Shown: positions 8,237-17,290 of the stretch, one piece after another | Numbering within the stretch: position 1 is the first letter of the stretch | Layout: every line of letters begins with the position of its first letter | Source of the DNA: Acidimicrobiales bacterium | GTDB taxonomy: Bacteria > Actinomycetota > Acidimicrobiia > Acidimicrobiales > JADJXE01 | NCBI GenBank assembly: GCA_016716005.1 | Contig: JADJXE010000001.1 | Coordinates: 3,485,001-3,549,000, forward strand | Direction: 5' to 3' | Length of the DNA: 64,000 nt | Program-made: the position numbers and the translations under genes | The notes under the pieces: generated by a model | The model's input: the letters and a program-made list of their open reading frames with translations, nothing else | What the model was told of the DNA's origin: nothing | The model's database searches: none

Positions 8237-9276
8237 TCGCGCTGCTCCTGGCCGGCGGCATCTCCCTGCTGGTGTCGCTGTTCGGCACCAGGTTCCTGAT
8301 CGACTGGCTGCGGGCCCGCCGGGTCGGCCAGCCGATCATGCCCGAGAAGGAGGGCGGTCCGGTCGGGCACGACATCAAGGCCGGCACCCCCACGATGGGC
8401 GGCGTCGCCATCGTCGTCGCCGCGGGGGTCGGCTACGTGCTCGGTCACGTGCCCACCGGGGTCGTGTTCACCACCACGGGGCTGTGCGTGATCCTCGCGG
8501 TGGTGGGTGCGGGCGCGGTCGGCTTCCTCGACGACTGGATCAAGATCGCCAACGCCCGCAACCTCGGCCTCACCAAGAGCACGAAGGTGCTGGGCCTGCT
8601 GGCCGTGGCCACCGGGTTCGCGGTGCTGGCCCTCAGCTGGGGCGACGTCCACACGACCCTGTCGTTCACGCGCTACGACTCGCCCGGCTTGGAGCTGGGC
8701 AACGTGGGCTGGGCCCTCTGGGCGGTGCTGCTCGTGCTCGGCTCGGCCAACGCCGTGAACCTCACCGACGGGCTCGACGGCCTGGCCGCGGGGTCGTCGG
8801 CGCTCGCTTTCGCGGCCTTCGTCGTCATCGCGTTCTGGGCGTTCCGGCACCCCAGCATCTACGACGTGCGGCACGGGCTCGACCTGGCCGTGGTGGCGGC
8901 CGCCATGGTGGGCGCCCTGGCCGGGTTCCTCTGGTGGAACGCCTCGCCGGCGCAGATCTTCATGGGAGATACCGGCGCGCTCGCCATCGGCGCCGGGCTG
9001 GCCGCGCTGGCCCTCTCCGTGAACACCCAGCTGCTGCTGCCGATCATCGGCGGGCTGTTCGTGCTCGAGACCCTCTCGGTGATGCTCCAGGTCGCGAGCT
9101 ACCGGGTGTTCCACCGACGCATCTTCCGCATGGCCCCGTTCCATCACCACTTCGAGGTCGGGGGCTGGCCGGAGACCACGGTGATCGTGCGGTTCTGGAT
9201 CCTCGCCGGCCTCTTCACGGGGTTGGCGCTGGCGATCTTCTACGCCGACTTCATCTCGACGGGAGCGCTGGACTAG
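8233..9276 (+). CDS. mraY: Phospho-MurNAc-pentapeptide transferase MraY
   Basis: MraY joins UDP-MurNAc-pentapeptide to undecaprenyl phosphate in the membrane to give lipid I. The 347-residue protein has about ten hydrophobic helices. Diagnostic motifs are GTPTMGG, FLDDWIKI, NLTDGLDGLAAG, FMGDTGALAIG and the MAPFHHHFE histidine motif before the last helix. It starts at a GTG overlapping the murE stop by 4 bases and ends one base inside the murD start. Length and all catalytic aspartates match the family. Confidence 0.97.
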   Translation: MIALLLAGGISLLVSLFGTRFLIDWLRARRVGQPIMPEKEGGPVGHDIKAGTPTMGGVAIVVAAGVGYVLGHVPTGVVFTTTGLCVILAVVGAGAVGFLDDWIKIANARNLGLTKSTKVLGLLAVATGFAVLALSWGDVHTTLSFTRYDSPGLELGNVGWALWAVLLVLGSANAVNLTDGLDGLAAGSSALAFAAFVVIAFWAFRHPSIYDVRHGLDLAVVAAAMVGALAGFLWWNASPAQIFMGDTGALAIGAGLAALALSVNTQLLLPIIGGLFVLETLSVMLQVASYRVFHRRIFRMAPFHHHFEVGGWPETTVIVRFWILAGLFTGLALAIFYADFISTGALD

Positions 9277-10625
9277 TGGTCGAGGACGCCGTGCGCGGTC
9301 CGGCGCTGGTGTTCGGCCTGGGTGTCACCGGCCAGGCTGTCGCCCGCACCCTCGCCGGACGCGGGGTCGAGGTCGTGCTGGCCGACGACATGCCGTCCCC
9401 AGCCGCCAGCGACCTCGCCCGGGAGCTCGGCGTGCCGCTGCACGCCGCCCCCTCGCTGCACGGGCTGCGTGCGCTGGTCACGTCGTCGGAGATCGTCGTC
9501 CCGAGCCCGGGCGTGCCGGAAGGCCACCCGGTCATCCAGGAGGCACTGGCGCTGGGCGTGCCGGTGCGGAGCGAGTTCGACCTGGCGACGGCCTGGGAGG
9601 ATCGCCGGCCCTTCGTGGCGATCACCGGCACCGACGGCAAGACCACCGTCACCACGATGGTCACGGCCATGCTCGAGGCGTCGGGCATCTCGGCGGTGGC
9701 GTGCGGCAACACCGAGGTGCCCCTCGTGACCGCACTCGACCTGCCCGTCGACGTGTTCGTGGTCGAGGCCTCGAGCTTCCGCCTGCGCTTCGCCGAGGCG
9801 TTCCACCCGAGGGTGGGCACCTGGCTCAACTTCGCCGATGACCATCTCGACTGGCATCCCTCGATCGAGGCGTACGCCGCGGCCAAGGCCCACATCTGGG
9901 CGGTGCTGGGGCCCGACGACGTGGCCATCGCCAACGCCGACGACGCGGTGGTGGCCGGGCACCTCGCCGAGGTCCGCGCCCGCCGCGTCACCTTCGGCAC
10001 CGCCGACCGCGGCGAGGCCGACTGGCACCTGGCCGGGTCCACCCTCGTCGGACCCGGCGGCGCCATAGTGACCACGGTGGAGCGCCTGACCCGCTCGTTG
10101 CCGCACGACATCGCGAATGCGCTGGCGGCGGCGGCCACCGCGGTCGAGGCCGGCGCCTCCCTCGATGCCGTGCGATCCACGCTCGAGACGTTCCGAGGGC
10201 TCCCGCACCGGGTGACCCTCGTCGCCGACGTGGGAGGCGTGGCCTGGTACGACGATTCGAAGGCCACGGCGCCCCACGCCACTCTGGCGGCGGTGCGAGG
10301 CTTCCCGTCGGTCGTGCTGATCGCCGGCGGGCGGAACAAGGGCCTCGACCTCTCCGAGCTCGCGGCGGCCGCTCCCCACGTGCGCGCCGTCGTCGCCATC
10401 GGTGAGGCCGCCGCTGACGTCGTGGAGGCGTTCCGGGGTCTGCGGCCGGTGCTCGTGGCGGGGTCGATGGCCGAGGCCGTGGCGGAGGCCGCCCGGCTGG
10501 CCCGGCCCGGCGACGCCGTGTTGCTCTCCCCCGGGTGCGCGTCGTTCGACTGGTACCGCTCGTACGCCGAGCGGGGCGACGACTTCAGCCGAGCGGTCCG
10601 GGTGCTCACCGGGGTGGGGGCGTGA
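9276..10625 (+). CDS. murD: UDP-MurNAc-L-alanine--D-glutamate ligase MurD
   Basis: MurD adds D-glutamate to UDP-MurNAc-L-Ala. GTG 9276 shares one base with the mraY stop (TAGTG) and gives 449 residues. The N-terminal Rossmann-like start ALVFGLGVTGQAVA, the VPSPGVPEGHP segment, the ATP loop ITGTDGKTTVTTM (asparagine of the usual GTNGKT replaced by aspartate), EASSFRL and YDDSKATAPHATLAAV are all visible. The C-terminal GGRNKGLDLSEL and LSPGCASFDWYRSYAERG motifs complete the domain set. The frame is also open upstream through mraY, which is shadow. Confidence 0.96.
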   Translation: MVEDAVRGPALVFGLGVTGQAVARTLAGRGVEVVLADDMPSPAASDLARELGVPLHAAPSLHGLRALVTSSEIVVPSPGVPEGHPVIQEALALGVPVRSEFDLATAWEDRRPFVAITGTDGKTTVTTMVTAMLEASGISAVACGNTEVPLVTALDLPVDVFVVEASSFRLRFAEAFHPRVGTWLNFADDHLDWHPSIEAYAAAKAHIWAVLGPDDVAIANADDAVVAGHLAEVRARRVTFGTADRGEADWHLAGSTLVGPGGAIVTTVERLTRSLPHDIANALAAAATAVEAGASLDAVRSTLETFRGLPHRVTLVADVGGVAWYDDSKATAPHATLAAVRGFPSVVLIAGGRNKGLDLSELAAAAPHVRAVVAIGEAAADVVEAFRGLRPVLVAGSMAEAVAEAARLARPGDAVLLSPGCASFDWYRSYAERGDDFSRAVRVLTGVGA

Positions 10626-11788
10626 CGCCGCCGCGCGCCACGGCGACGCGCCACGGCGCGGCCGGCCGCACCCACGGCACGCGGGCACCGTCCGTCCCGG
10701 GGCGCTTCGTCCTCCTCGCCTCGCTCGTCGTGGTCCTCAACCTCATCGGGCTGGTGATGGTGCTCTCGTCGTCGTCGGTGCAGGCGCTGCACGACTACGG
10801 CTCCTCCTGGCGCTACTTCAACCGCCAGGTGGTCTGGGTGAGCCTCGGGGCGTTGGTGCTGGTGGGCGCGCTCCGGGTCGACTACCGCCAGTGGCGTCGG
10901 ATCACGGTCCCGCTGCTCCTGCTGTCGTATGCGCTGCTGGTGCTCGTGCTCGTGCCCGGCCTGGGCGTGACGGTCAACGGCTCCACCAGCTGGCTCGGCA
11001 TGGGCGAGCTGCGCTTCCAGCCGGCCGAGCTGGTGAAGCTGGCCCTGCTGCTCTACGCATGCGATCTGCTCACCCGGCGCTCGCACCGGGTGGACGACGT
11101 CCGCTACACCGTGGGGCCGGTGGTGCTGGTGCTCTCGGGCGCCGTCTTCCTGATGATGTTGCAGCCCGACCTCGGCACCGCCCTGGTCACGGTGGCCGTC
11201 GTGTTCTCGGTGCTGTTCGTGGCGGGCACGCCCCTCCTGCCGCTCGCGGGGCTGCTGCTCGTGGGGACGGGCGCCGCCGTGGCCCTGTCGTTCAGCGCCG
11301 GCTACCGGCGGGCGCGGCTGCTGGCTTTCGTCGACCCGTGGAAGGACCCGCTGAACACCGGGTACCAGACCGTGCAGTCGCTGGTGGGCTTGGCCTCGGG
11401 CGGCATCAGCGGGGTGGGGCTCGGCGCCAGCCGGGCCAAGTGGGGCTTCCTGCCCCACGCCCACACCGATTTCATCTTCGCCATCATCGGCGAGGAGCTG
11501 GGCCTGGTGGGCGCCCTCATCGTCGTGGCCCTGTTCGTGGCGTTCGGCGTGGTCGGCGTGGGCGTGGCCATGGCTGCACCCGATCGCTTCGGCATGTTGC
11601 TCGCGGCCGGCATCACGGCGTGGATCCTCGTGCAGGCCTTCGTGAACATGGGGGCGGTGGTCGGCGTCCTGCCGATCACCGGTCTGACGCTCCCGTTCGT
11701 CTCGTTCGGGGGATCGTCGGTGCTGGTGTCGATGGCGGCGGCGGGGATGCTGCTCAACGTGGCCCGGCGGGGCCGGGCGAGGCGGTGA
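10622..11788 (+). CDS. ftsW: Septal peptidoglycan polymerase FtsW
   Basis: FtsW is the SEDS-family glycosyltransferase that polymerises lipid II at the septum with FtsI. The 388-residue product has about ten membrane segments. Family motifs include GSSWRYFNRQ, VNGSTSWLG, FQPAELVKLALLLY, LMMLQPDLGTALV and the segment PHAHTDFIFAIIGEELG, followed by GLTLPFVSFGGSS. The catalytic aspartate of SEDS proteins is expected in the QPDLG loop. The start GTG overlaps murD by 4 bases; its stop overlaps murG in the same way. Confidence 0.96.
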   Translation: MTPPRATATRHGAAGRTHGTRAPSVPGRFVLLASLVVVLNLIGLVMVLSSSSVQALHDYGSSWRYFNRQVVWVSLGALVLVGALRVDYRQWRRITVPLLLLSYALLVLVLVPGLGVTVNGSTSWLGMGELRFQPAELVKLALLLYACDLLTRRSHRVDDVRYTVGPVVLVLSGAVFLMMLQPDLGTALVTVAVVFSVLFVAGTPLLPLAGLLLVGTGAAVALSFSAGYRRARLLAFVDPWKDPLNTGYQTVQSLVGLASGGISGVGLGASRAKWGFLPHAHTDFIFAIIGEELGLVGALIVVALFVAFGVVGVGVAMAAPDRFGMLLAAGITAWILVQAFVNMGAVVGVLPITGLTLPFVSFGGSSVLVSMAAAGMLLNVARRGRARR

Positions 11789-12921
11789 CCGGCTTCCCCG
11801 CCCCGCCGTCGCCCGATCCGGACCGGGCCTGGGCCGTGCTGGCCGGTGGTGGCACGGCCGGCCACGTGCTGCCGGGGCTCGCCATCGCCCGCGCCCTGTC
11901 CGCTCGCGGGCGGGGCCCGCTGCACCTGGTCGGGAGCCGTCGGGGGGTGGAGGTCGGCCTGGTCCCCGAGGCCGGGTACGCGCTCACCGTCCTGCCCGGT
12001 CGTGGGATCCAGCGGCGCCTCACCGTCGCCAACGCGAGTGCGGTGGCCGGCCTGCTCGCCGCGGCGGTCCAGGCGCTGGTGCTGATCCGGCGGCTCCGCC
12101 CGGCCGTGGTCGTGTCGCTCGGCGGCTACGCCAGCGTGCCCTGCGCGCTGGCCGCCGTCTTCTGGCGGGTCCCGATCGTCGTCGCCGAGCAGAACGCGGT
12201 GCCGGGTGCGGCCAACCGGCTCGTCGCCCGGTTCGCCCGCGTGTCGGCCGTCTCGTTCCCGGGCACCGCGCTCCCGCGGGCGGTCGTCACCGGCAACCCG
12301 GTCCGGGCCGAGGTGCTGGCCGTCGACCGGTCGGCCCAGCGCGCCGATGCCCGGCGCTGGCTCGGGCTGCCCGACGACCGCGTCGTCGTGCTCGCCTTCG
12401 GCGGGTCGCTCGGCGCTGGTCGCATCAACGAGGCCGTCGTCGCTCTGTGCGGCAGGTGGCTCGGGCGACATGACGTGGCCGTGCGGCACGTGACCGGGGC
12501 GCGCAACTGGCCTCCCGCCGGGCCGCGGCCCGATCCACCACCCGGTGGCCTCGTGTACCAGGCCGTGCCCTACGAGGACGACATGGCGCGGGCGTACGCG
12601 GCCGCCGACCTGGTGGTGGCCCGGGCCGGCGCCACCACGGTGGCAGAGCTCGCGGTCGTCGGGATGCCGGCCGTGCTGGTGCCGCTCCCAGGTGCGCCGG
12701 GTGACCACCAGACCGCGAACGCCCGCTGGCTCGAGCGGGCCGGTGCGGCCGTGGTCGTGCCCGACGACGCCTGCTCGGGCGCCCGGCTGGCCGAGGAGCT
12801 CGAGGCGGTGCTCGCCCGGCCCGGCCACCTGGCCGCCATGGCCGCGTCGGCTGGGGCCGTTGCCCGCCCCGACGCGGCCGAGCGGGTGGCCGACCTGGTG
12901 GAGGCGGCTGCCCGTGGCTGA
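11785..12921 (+). CDS. murG: Lipid II synthase MurG (GlcNAc transferase)
   Basis: MurG adds GlcNAc from UDP-GlcNAc to lipid I on the inner face of the membrane. The 378-residue GT28 protein shows the N-terminal GGGTAGHVLPGLAIA loop, VVSLGGYASVPCALAA, VAEQNAVPGAANR, the second-domain GGSLGAGRIN loop and the donor-binding ARAGATTVAELAVVGMPAVLVPLPGAPGDHQTANA region (residues about 287-318). Start GTG 11785 is chosen by the overlap with the ftsW stop. It overlaps murC by 8 bases, slightly more than the usual 4 in this operon. Confidence 0.96.
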   Translation: MTGFPAPPSPDPDRAWAVLAGGGTAGHVLPGLAIARALSARGRGPLHLVGSRRGVEVGLVPEAGYALTVLPGRGIQRRLTVANASAVAGLLAAAVQALVLIRRLRPAVVVSLGGYASVPCALAAVFWRVPIVVAEQNAVPGAANRLVARFARVSAVSFPGTALPRAVVTGNPVRAEVLAVDRSAQRADARRWLGLPDDRVVVLAFGGSLGAGRINEAVVALCGRWLGRHDVAVRHVTGARNWPPAGPRPDPPPGGLVYQAVPYEDDMARAYAAADLVVARAGATTVAELAVVGMPAVLVPLPGAPGDHQTANARWLERAGAAVVVPDDACSGARLAEELEAVLARPGHLAAMAASAGAVARPDAAERVADLVEAAARG

Positions 12922-14314
12922 GGCGGCGTCGACGGCTCTCCCGCTCGACCTCCGGCGGCGGCGCACCGTGCACCTGGTCGGCGTGGGCGGTGCCGGCATG
13001 AGCGGTCTGGCCGAGCTCCTCGCGGCCGGCGGTCACCGCGTCTCCGGAAGCGACGAGGTCGACTCGCCCGTGCTCGACCAGCTCCGGGACCGGGGCGTCG
13101 ACGTCTGGGTGGGGCACCGGCCCGGCGGCGTCGGGGAGGTGGACGCCCTGGCGGCGTCGACGGCGGTGCCGCCGGACGACCCGGAGGTGCTGGCCGCCCG
13201 TGCGGCCGGGGTGCCGGTGCTCACCCGGGCCCAGCTCCTGCGGTCGCTGGCTGCCCTGCGGCGCGTGGCCGCCATCTCGGGTACCCACGGCAAGACCACG
13301 ACCACGGCGATGGTGTCGAGGATCCTGGAGGCCGCCGGCTCCCGTCCCTCCTACCTGGTCGGCGGGCAGCTGCCGGGGCAGGGCGTCGGGGCGCGCTGGG
13401 ACGACGGCGAGTGGTTCGTCGTCGAGGCCGACGAGAGCGACGGCACGTTCCTCGAGCTGGGGGCCGAGTCGGTCCTCGTCACGAACGTGGAGCCGGACCA
13501 CCTGGACCACTGGGGGACCGAGGCGGCGCTGCGGCACGCCTTCGAGCGCTTCGTGGCAGGGGCGGGCGGACGCCGCCTGGTCTGTGCCGACGACCCCGGT
13601 GCGTCGGCCCTGGCCGCGCTCCCTGGTGTGACCACGTACGGGGAGTCGGGAGGGGCCACCTTCCGGGTGGTCGGGTTGGAGCCGGTGCCCGGTGGGAGTC
13701 GCTTCGAGGTCTGGCGAGAGGCGGAGCTGCTCGCCGACGTGCGCCTCGCGATCCCTGGCCGGCACCTGGCCTTGAACGCCGCGGGCGCGCTGGCACTCAC
13801 GGTGCTGCTGGGGTCGCCACCCGAGGCTGCCCGGCGGGCCCTGGCCGTGTTCGCCGGCGTGGGTCGGCGCTTCGAGCGCCGCGGCGAGGCCGGCGGCATC
13901 ACGTTCGTGGACGACTACGCGCACCTGCCCACCGAGGTGGCGGCCAACGTGCGGGCTGCCCGCGAGGGGGGGTGGCGGCGCGTGGTCTGCGTGTTCCAGC
14001 CCCACCGCTACAGCCGCACCGAGGCTCTCGCCGAGGCGTTCGGCCCTTCGTTCGAGGGGGCCGACCTGGTGGTCGTCACCGACGTGTACGGCGCAGGTGA
14101 GGCGCCCCAGCCGGGTGTCACCGGCCGGCTGGTGGCCGAGGCGGTCGGCGCGTCGTTGCCGGCGGTGCCGGTGCGCTACGCCCCGGGGCGCGACGAGCTG
14201 GTGGCGGTGCTGCTCGACGAGCTCCGGGAGGGCGACGTGTGCCTCACGCTCGGCGCCGGCGACCTCACGACCCTTCCCGACGAGCTGCTGGGCCGCCTGC
14301 GGGGCGAAGCGTGA
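12914..14314 (+). CDS. murC: UDP-MurNAc--L-alanine ligase MurC
   Basis: MurC adds the first amino acid to UDP-MurNAc. From GTG 12914 the protein has 466 residues with VHLVGVGGAGMSGLAEL at the N-terminus, the ATP loop ISGTHGKTTTTAM, EADESDGTFLEL, TNVEPDHLDHW and VDDYAHLPTEV, followed by VFQPHRYSRTEAL. The histidine in the GTHGKT loop distinguishes MurC from MurD, MurE and MurF. The upstream open frame belongs to murG shadow. It overlaps murB by 4 bases. Confidence 0.96.
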   Translation: MAEAASTALPLDLRRRRTVHLVGVGGAGMSGLAELLAAGGHRVSGSDEVDSPVLDQLRDRGVDVWVGHRPGGVGEVDALAASTAVPPDDPEVLAARAAGVPVLTRAQLLRSLAALRRVAAISGTHGKTTTTAMVSRILEAAGSRPSYLVGGQLPGQGVGARWDDGEWFVVEADESDGTFLELGAESVLVTNVEPDHLDHWGTEAALRHAFERFVAGAGGRRLVCADDPGASALAALPGVTTYGESGGATFRVVGLEPVPGGSRFEVWREAELLADVRLAIPGRHLALNAAGALALTVLLGSPPEAARRALAVFAGVGRRFERRGEAGGITFVDDYAHLPTEVAANVRAAREGGWRRVVCVFQPHRYSRTEALAEAFGPSFEGADLVVVTDVYGAGEAPQPGVTGRLVAEAVGASLPAVPVRYAPGRDELVAVLLDELREGDVCLTLGAGDLTTLPDELLGRLRGEA

Positions 14315-15252
14315 GCCGCACCACCGCCGATCCGGGCCGGGTGGCGCGGGCCGTGGGCGAGCTGGAGGGCCTCGCCCTCGTCGACGAGCCGCTCGGGCCC
14401 AGGACCACGTACCGGGTGGGGGGCGCCGCGGCCGTCCTCGTCGAAGCGGGCGGTGACGACGACCTGCGACGGGTGCGAGCCGCCCGGCGGGCGAGCGGCC
14501 TGCCGACGCTGGTGCTGGGTCGGGGCTCCAACGTGCTGGTGGCCGACGCCGGCTTTCCCGGCATCGTCGTTCTGCTGGGCCCGGCCTTCGCCGACGTGGT
14601 CGTCAGCGGCGACCAGGTCAGGGCCGGCGGGGCGGTGAGCCTGCCCGTGCTCGCTCGCCGCACGGTGGCGGCCGGGCTCACGGGGCTGGAGTGGGCCGTG
14701 GGCGTGCCGGGGTCCGTCGGCGGAGCGGTGCGCATGAACGCCGGCGGCCACGGCTCGGACCTGCGGGCCACGTTGCTGCGGGTCCGCGTCGTCGACCTCG
14801 CCGGGGACGAGGATGGAGAGGTGAGTGTCGACCAGCTCGGCCTGGGCTACCGATCGTCGGCACTGCGTGACGACCAGGTCGTCGTCTGGGCCGAGTTCGC
14901 CCTGGCGCGCGGGAGCGTCGCGGCCGGCGAGGCAGAGCTGGCCGAGATCGTGCGCTGGCGGCGGGAGCACCAGCCCGGCGGCCAGAACGCCGGTTCGGTC
15001 TTCGCGAACCCGCCGGGTGACGCCGCCGGGCGGCTGATCGACGCCGCCGGGCTGCGGGGCCTGCGCTGGGGGAGCGCGCAGGTGTCGGAGAAGCACGCCA
15101 ACTTCATCCAGGCCGACGAGGGCGGGTCGGCCGACGATGTCCGCACCCTGATCCTCGAGGTGCAGGATCGGGTCGCCCGTCAGTTCGGCGTGCGCCTGCA
15201 GCCCGAGCTGCGGCTCGTCGGCTTCGAGCCCGTGACCGAGGAGCCGGTGTGA
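14311..15252 (+). CDS. murB: UDP-N-acetylenolpyruvoylglucosamine reductase MurB
   Basis: MurB is the FAD enzyme that reduces enolpyruvyl-UDP-GlcNAc (the MurA product) to UDP-MurNAc. GTG 14311 within the murC stop gives 313 residues. Visible motifs are TTYRVGGAA, the FAD-binding LGRGSNVLVADAGFPG, WAVGVPGSVGGAVRMNAGGHG and the catalytic region NAGSVFANPPGDAAGRLID with SEKHANFI near the end. The active-site serine is in the NAGSVF motif. It overlaps ftsQ by 4 bases. Its partner murA is far downstream at 29128. Confidence 0.95.
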   Translation: MSRTTADPGRVARAVGELEGLALVDEPLGPRTTYRVGGAAAVLVEAGGDDDLRRVRAARRASGLPTLVLGRGSNVLVADAGFPGIVVLLGPAFADVVVSGDQVRAGGAVSLPVLARRTVAAGLTGLEWAVGVPGSVGGAVRMNAGGHGSDLRATLLRVRVVDLAGDEDGEVSVDQLGLGYRSSALRDDQVVVWAEFALARGSVAAGEAELAEIVRWRREHQPGGQNAGSVFANPPGDAAGRLIDAAGLRGLRWGSAQVSEKHANFIQADEGGSADDVRTLILEVQDRVARQFGVRLQPELRLVGFEPVTEEPV

Positions 15253-16040
15253 CCACCTCGGCGACGGCTCGGACCGCTCCCCGGCCACGGGTCGATCCCC
15301 GGCTGCGGGCCCGCCGGATCTCCGTGCGCCGGGCCGAGGGTCGCCGTCGGCTCCACCGGCTGGCCCTCCTCGCGTTGGTGATCGGTCTGGCCGCGGCCGC
15401 CTGGGGGGTGACGCGGTCGCCGGTCCTCGACATCGACCGGATCCAGGTCCGGGGGGCCGGCCGCACCGCGGTGGCCACGGTGCTCGCCACCTCGGGCATC
15501 GAGCGGGGGAGCGCCCTCACCGAGCTCGACCCCGGGGCGGTGGAAGCCAGGCTGGAGCGCCTCCCGTGGGTGGCGCGGGCCGAGGTCGAGCGTCGGTGGC
15601 CCGGCTCGGTCGAGGTGACCGTGCACGAGCGGGTGCCGGTGGCGTTGGTGACCGACCAGGCCGGCGGACGATTCCTGGTCGACGGGGCCGGGCGGGTGCT
15701 GGCCGGCGTCGTGTCGGCCTCGGCCGATCTGCCCCGGGTCGACGGGGTGGCGCCGGTGGGGGCGCCGGGTACGGACGTGGAGGCCACGACCCTCGATGCC
15801 GTGCGGCTCGCTCGACTCCTCCCCGGTCGGCTCCGGCCGGAGGTCGACGCGGTGCGAGTCGACGGCGACGACCTGGTGCTGGAGCTGGTCGGCGGGGGCC
15901 GGGTGCTGGTGGGCGACGGCCGCGATCTGGGCACCAAGCTGCTCGCCACCGGGGCGGTTCTGGCCCGGGTGGGGGAGCTCAGCGGCACGCTGGATGTGCG
16001 CGTTCCTGCCTCTCCGGTCTTGACCGGAGGCCCCCAGTGA
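15249..16040 (+). CDS. ftsQ: Cell division protein FtsQ
   Basis: FtsQ is a single-pass membrane scaffold of the divisome. The 263-residue protein has a basic cytoplasmic tail, one membrane helix (about residues 37-55) and then a POTRA domain starting at SPVLDIDRIQVRGAGR with ALTELDPGAVEARLERLPWVARAEVERRWPGSVEV typical of FtsQ. The C-terminal beta domain contains DGDDLVLEL and GGRVLVGDGRDLGTK. It is the last gene before a 172-base gap that carries its own regulatory palindrome in front of ftsZ. Confidence 0.92.
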   Translation: MTTSATARTAPRPRVDPRLRARRISVRRAEGRRRLHRLALLALVIGLAAAAWGVTRSPVLDIDRIQVRGAGRTAVATVLATSGIERGSALTELDPGAVEARLERLPWVARAEVERRWPGSVEVTVHERVPVALVTDQAGGRFLVDGAGRVLAGVVSASADLPRVDGVAPVGAPGTDVEATTLDAVRLARLLPGRLRPEVDAVRVDGDDLVLELVGGGRVLVGDGRDLGTKLLATGAVLARVGELSGTLDVRVPASPVLTGGPQ

Positions 16041-16061
16041 CGATATACGTTCGAGCAGGAG

Positions 16062-16096
16062 TTGAGGTTGACATAACTATCAACCTCAGGTCAACG
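16062..16096 (+). promoter_or_regulatory. ftsZ upstream palindrome and promoter region
   Basis: TGAGGTTGA (16064-16072) and TCAACCTCA (16081-16089) form a perfect 9-bp inverted repeat around an 8-base AT-rich centre (CATAACTA). A -35-like TTGACA lies at 16069-16074, inside the left arm. GTTGAC (16068-16073) also mirrors GTCAAC (16091-16096). This is the only AT-rich spot between ftsQ and ftsZ. It may be an operator over an ftsZ promoter or, in RNA, a leader hairpin; I could not place a matching -10 with confidence. Confidence 0.65.
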
Positions 16097-16212
16097 TCGA
16101 GAGTGTGGACATCGTCGCAGGTCAAGGGCCCTGTTCGCCCGTCTCGGTCGCCCAACCGCCCCACCACGTTGCGCGGCGTCGCCGCTCGACCCATCCCCGG
16201 AGGTACCCCAAC

Positions 16213-17286
16213 ATGGCCGGCAACCCGCAGAACTACCTCGCGGTGATCAAGGTCGTCGGCATCGGCGGCGGCGGGGTGAACGCTGTCAACCGGATGATCG
16301 ATGCCGGCCTCAAGGGCGTGGAGTTCATCGCCGTCAACACCGACGCCCAGGCCCTGCTCATGAGCGACGCGGACGTGAAGCTCGACATCGGGCGGGAGCT
16401 CACCCGCGGCCTGGGGGCGGGCAGCGACCCGGAGGTCGGCCGACAGGCCGCCGACGCCCACCGCCAGGAGATCGAGGAGGTGCTGAAGGGGGCCGACATG
16501 GTGTTCATCACGGCCGGCAAGGGCGGTGGCACCGGCACCGGGGCGGCCCCGGTCGTCGCGGAGGTCTCCAAGAGCCTCGGCGCTCTCACCATCGGCGTGG
16601 TGACGAGGCCGTTCGCCTTCGAGGGGCGCCGGCGGGCCGTCCAGGCCGAGTCCGGCATCCAGAAGCTGAAGGAGAAGGTCGACACGCTGATCGTCATCCC
16701 CAACGACCGGCTGCTGACCGTCTCGAACGAGAAGACGTCGGTGCTCAACGCCTTCAAGATGGCCGACGAGGTCCTCCTCCAGGGCGTCCAGGGCATCACC
16801 GACCTCATCACGACGCCCGGTCTCATCAACACCGACTTCGCCGACGTGAAGATGATCATGAGCAACGCCGGGTCGGCCCTGATGGGGATCGGCCACGGTG
16901 CCGGCGAGGGGCGGGCCCAGGCCGCGGCCCGTGCCGCCATCTCGAGCCCGCTGCTCGAGGCCTCGATCGACGGCGCCCGGGGGATCCTGCTGTCGATCGC
17001 CGGCGGCTCCGACCTCGGGCTGTTCGAGGTGAACGAGGCGGCCGAGATCATCCACGGCGTCGCCCACCCCGACGCCAACATCATCTTCGGGGCCATCATC
17101 GACGACGCCATGGGTGACGAGGTCCGGGTGACCGTGATCGCGGCCGGCTTCGACCGCTGGGACGGCGGGCGCGAGAAGGAGGAGCCGGCCGAGCGCGGCT
17201 TCGGCGGCGATCTGTTCGGACCGGAGGACGACGACCTCGACCTCGGGCGTGACGACGACTTCGACGTCCCGTCATTCCTCAAGTAG
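16213..17286 (+). CDS. ftsZ: Cell division GTPase FtsZ
   Basis: FtsZ polymerises with GTP into the Z ring that organises septation. ATG 16213 has a GGAGGT ribosome site 8 bases ahead and gives 357 residues. The N-terminal IKVVGIGGGGVNAVNRMID, the tubulin signature GGGTGTGAAP, FEGRRR, the T7-loop region NTDFADVKMIMSNAGSALMGIG and the acidic linker are intact. The C-terminal peptide DDFDVPSFL is the conserved tail that binds SepF and other partners; sepF is three genes downstream. The linker is short (about 40 residues). Confidence 0.98.
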   Translation: MAGNPQNYLAVIKVVGIGGGGVNAVNRMIDAGLKGVEFIAVNTDAQALLMSDADVKLDIGRELTRGLGAGSDPEVGRQAADAHRQEIEEVLKGADMVFITAGKGGGTGTGAAPVVAEVSKSLGALTIGVVTRPFAFEGRRRAVQAESGIQKLKEKVDTLIVIPNDRLLTVSNEKTSVLNAFKMADEVLLQGVQGITDLITTPGLINTDFADVKMIMSNAGSALMGIGHGAGEGRAQAAARAAISSPLLEASIDGARGILLSIAGGSDLGLFEVNEAAEIIHGVAHPDANIIFGAIIDDAMGDEVRVTVIAAGFDRWDGGREKEEPAERGFGGDLFGPEDDDLDLGRDDDFDVPSFLK

Positions 17287-17290
17287 CGCG

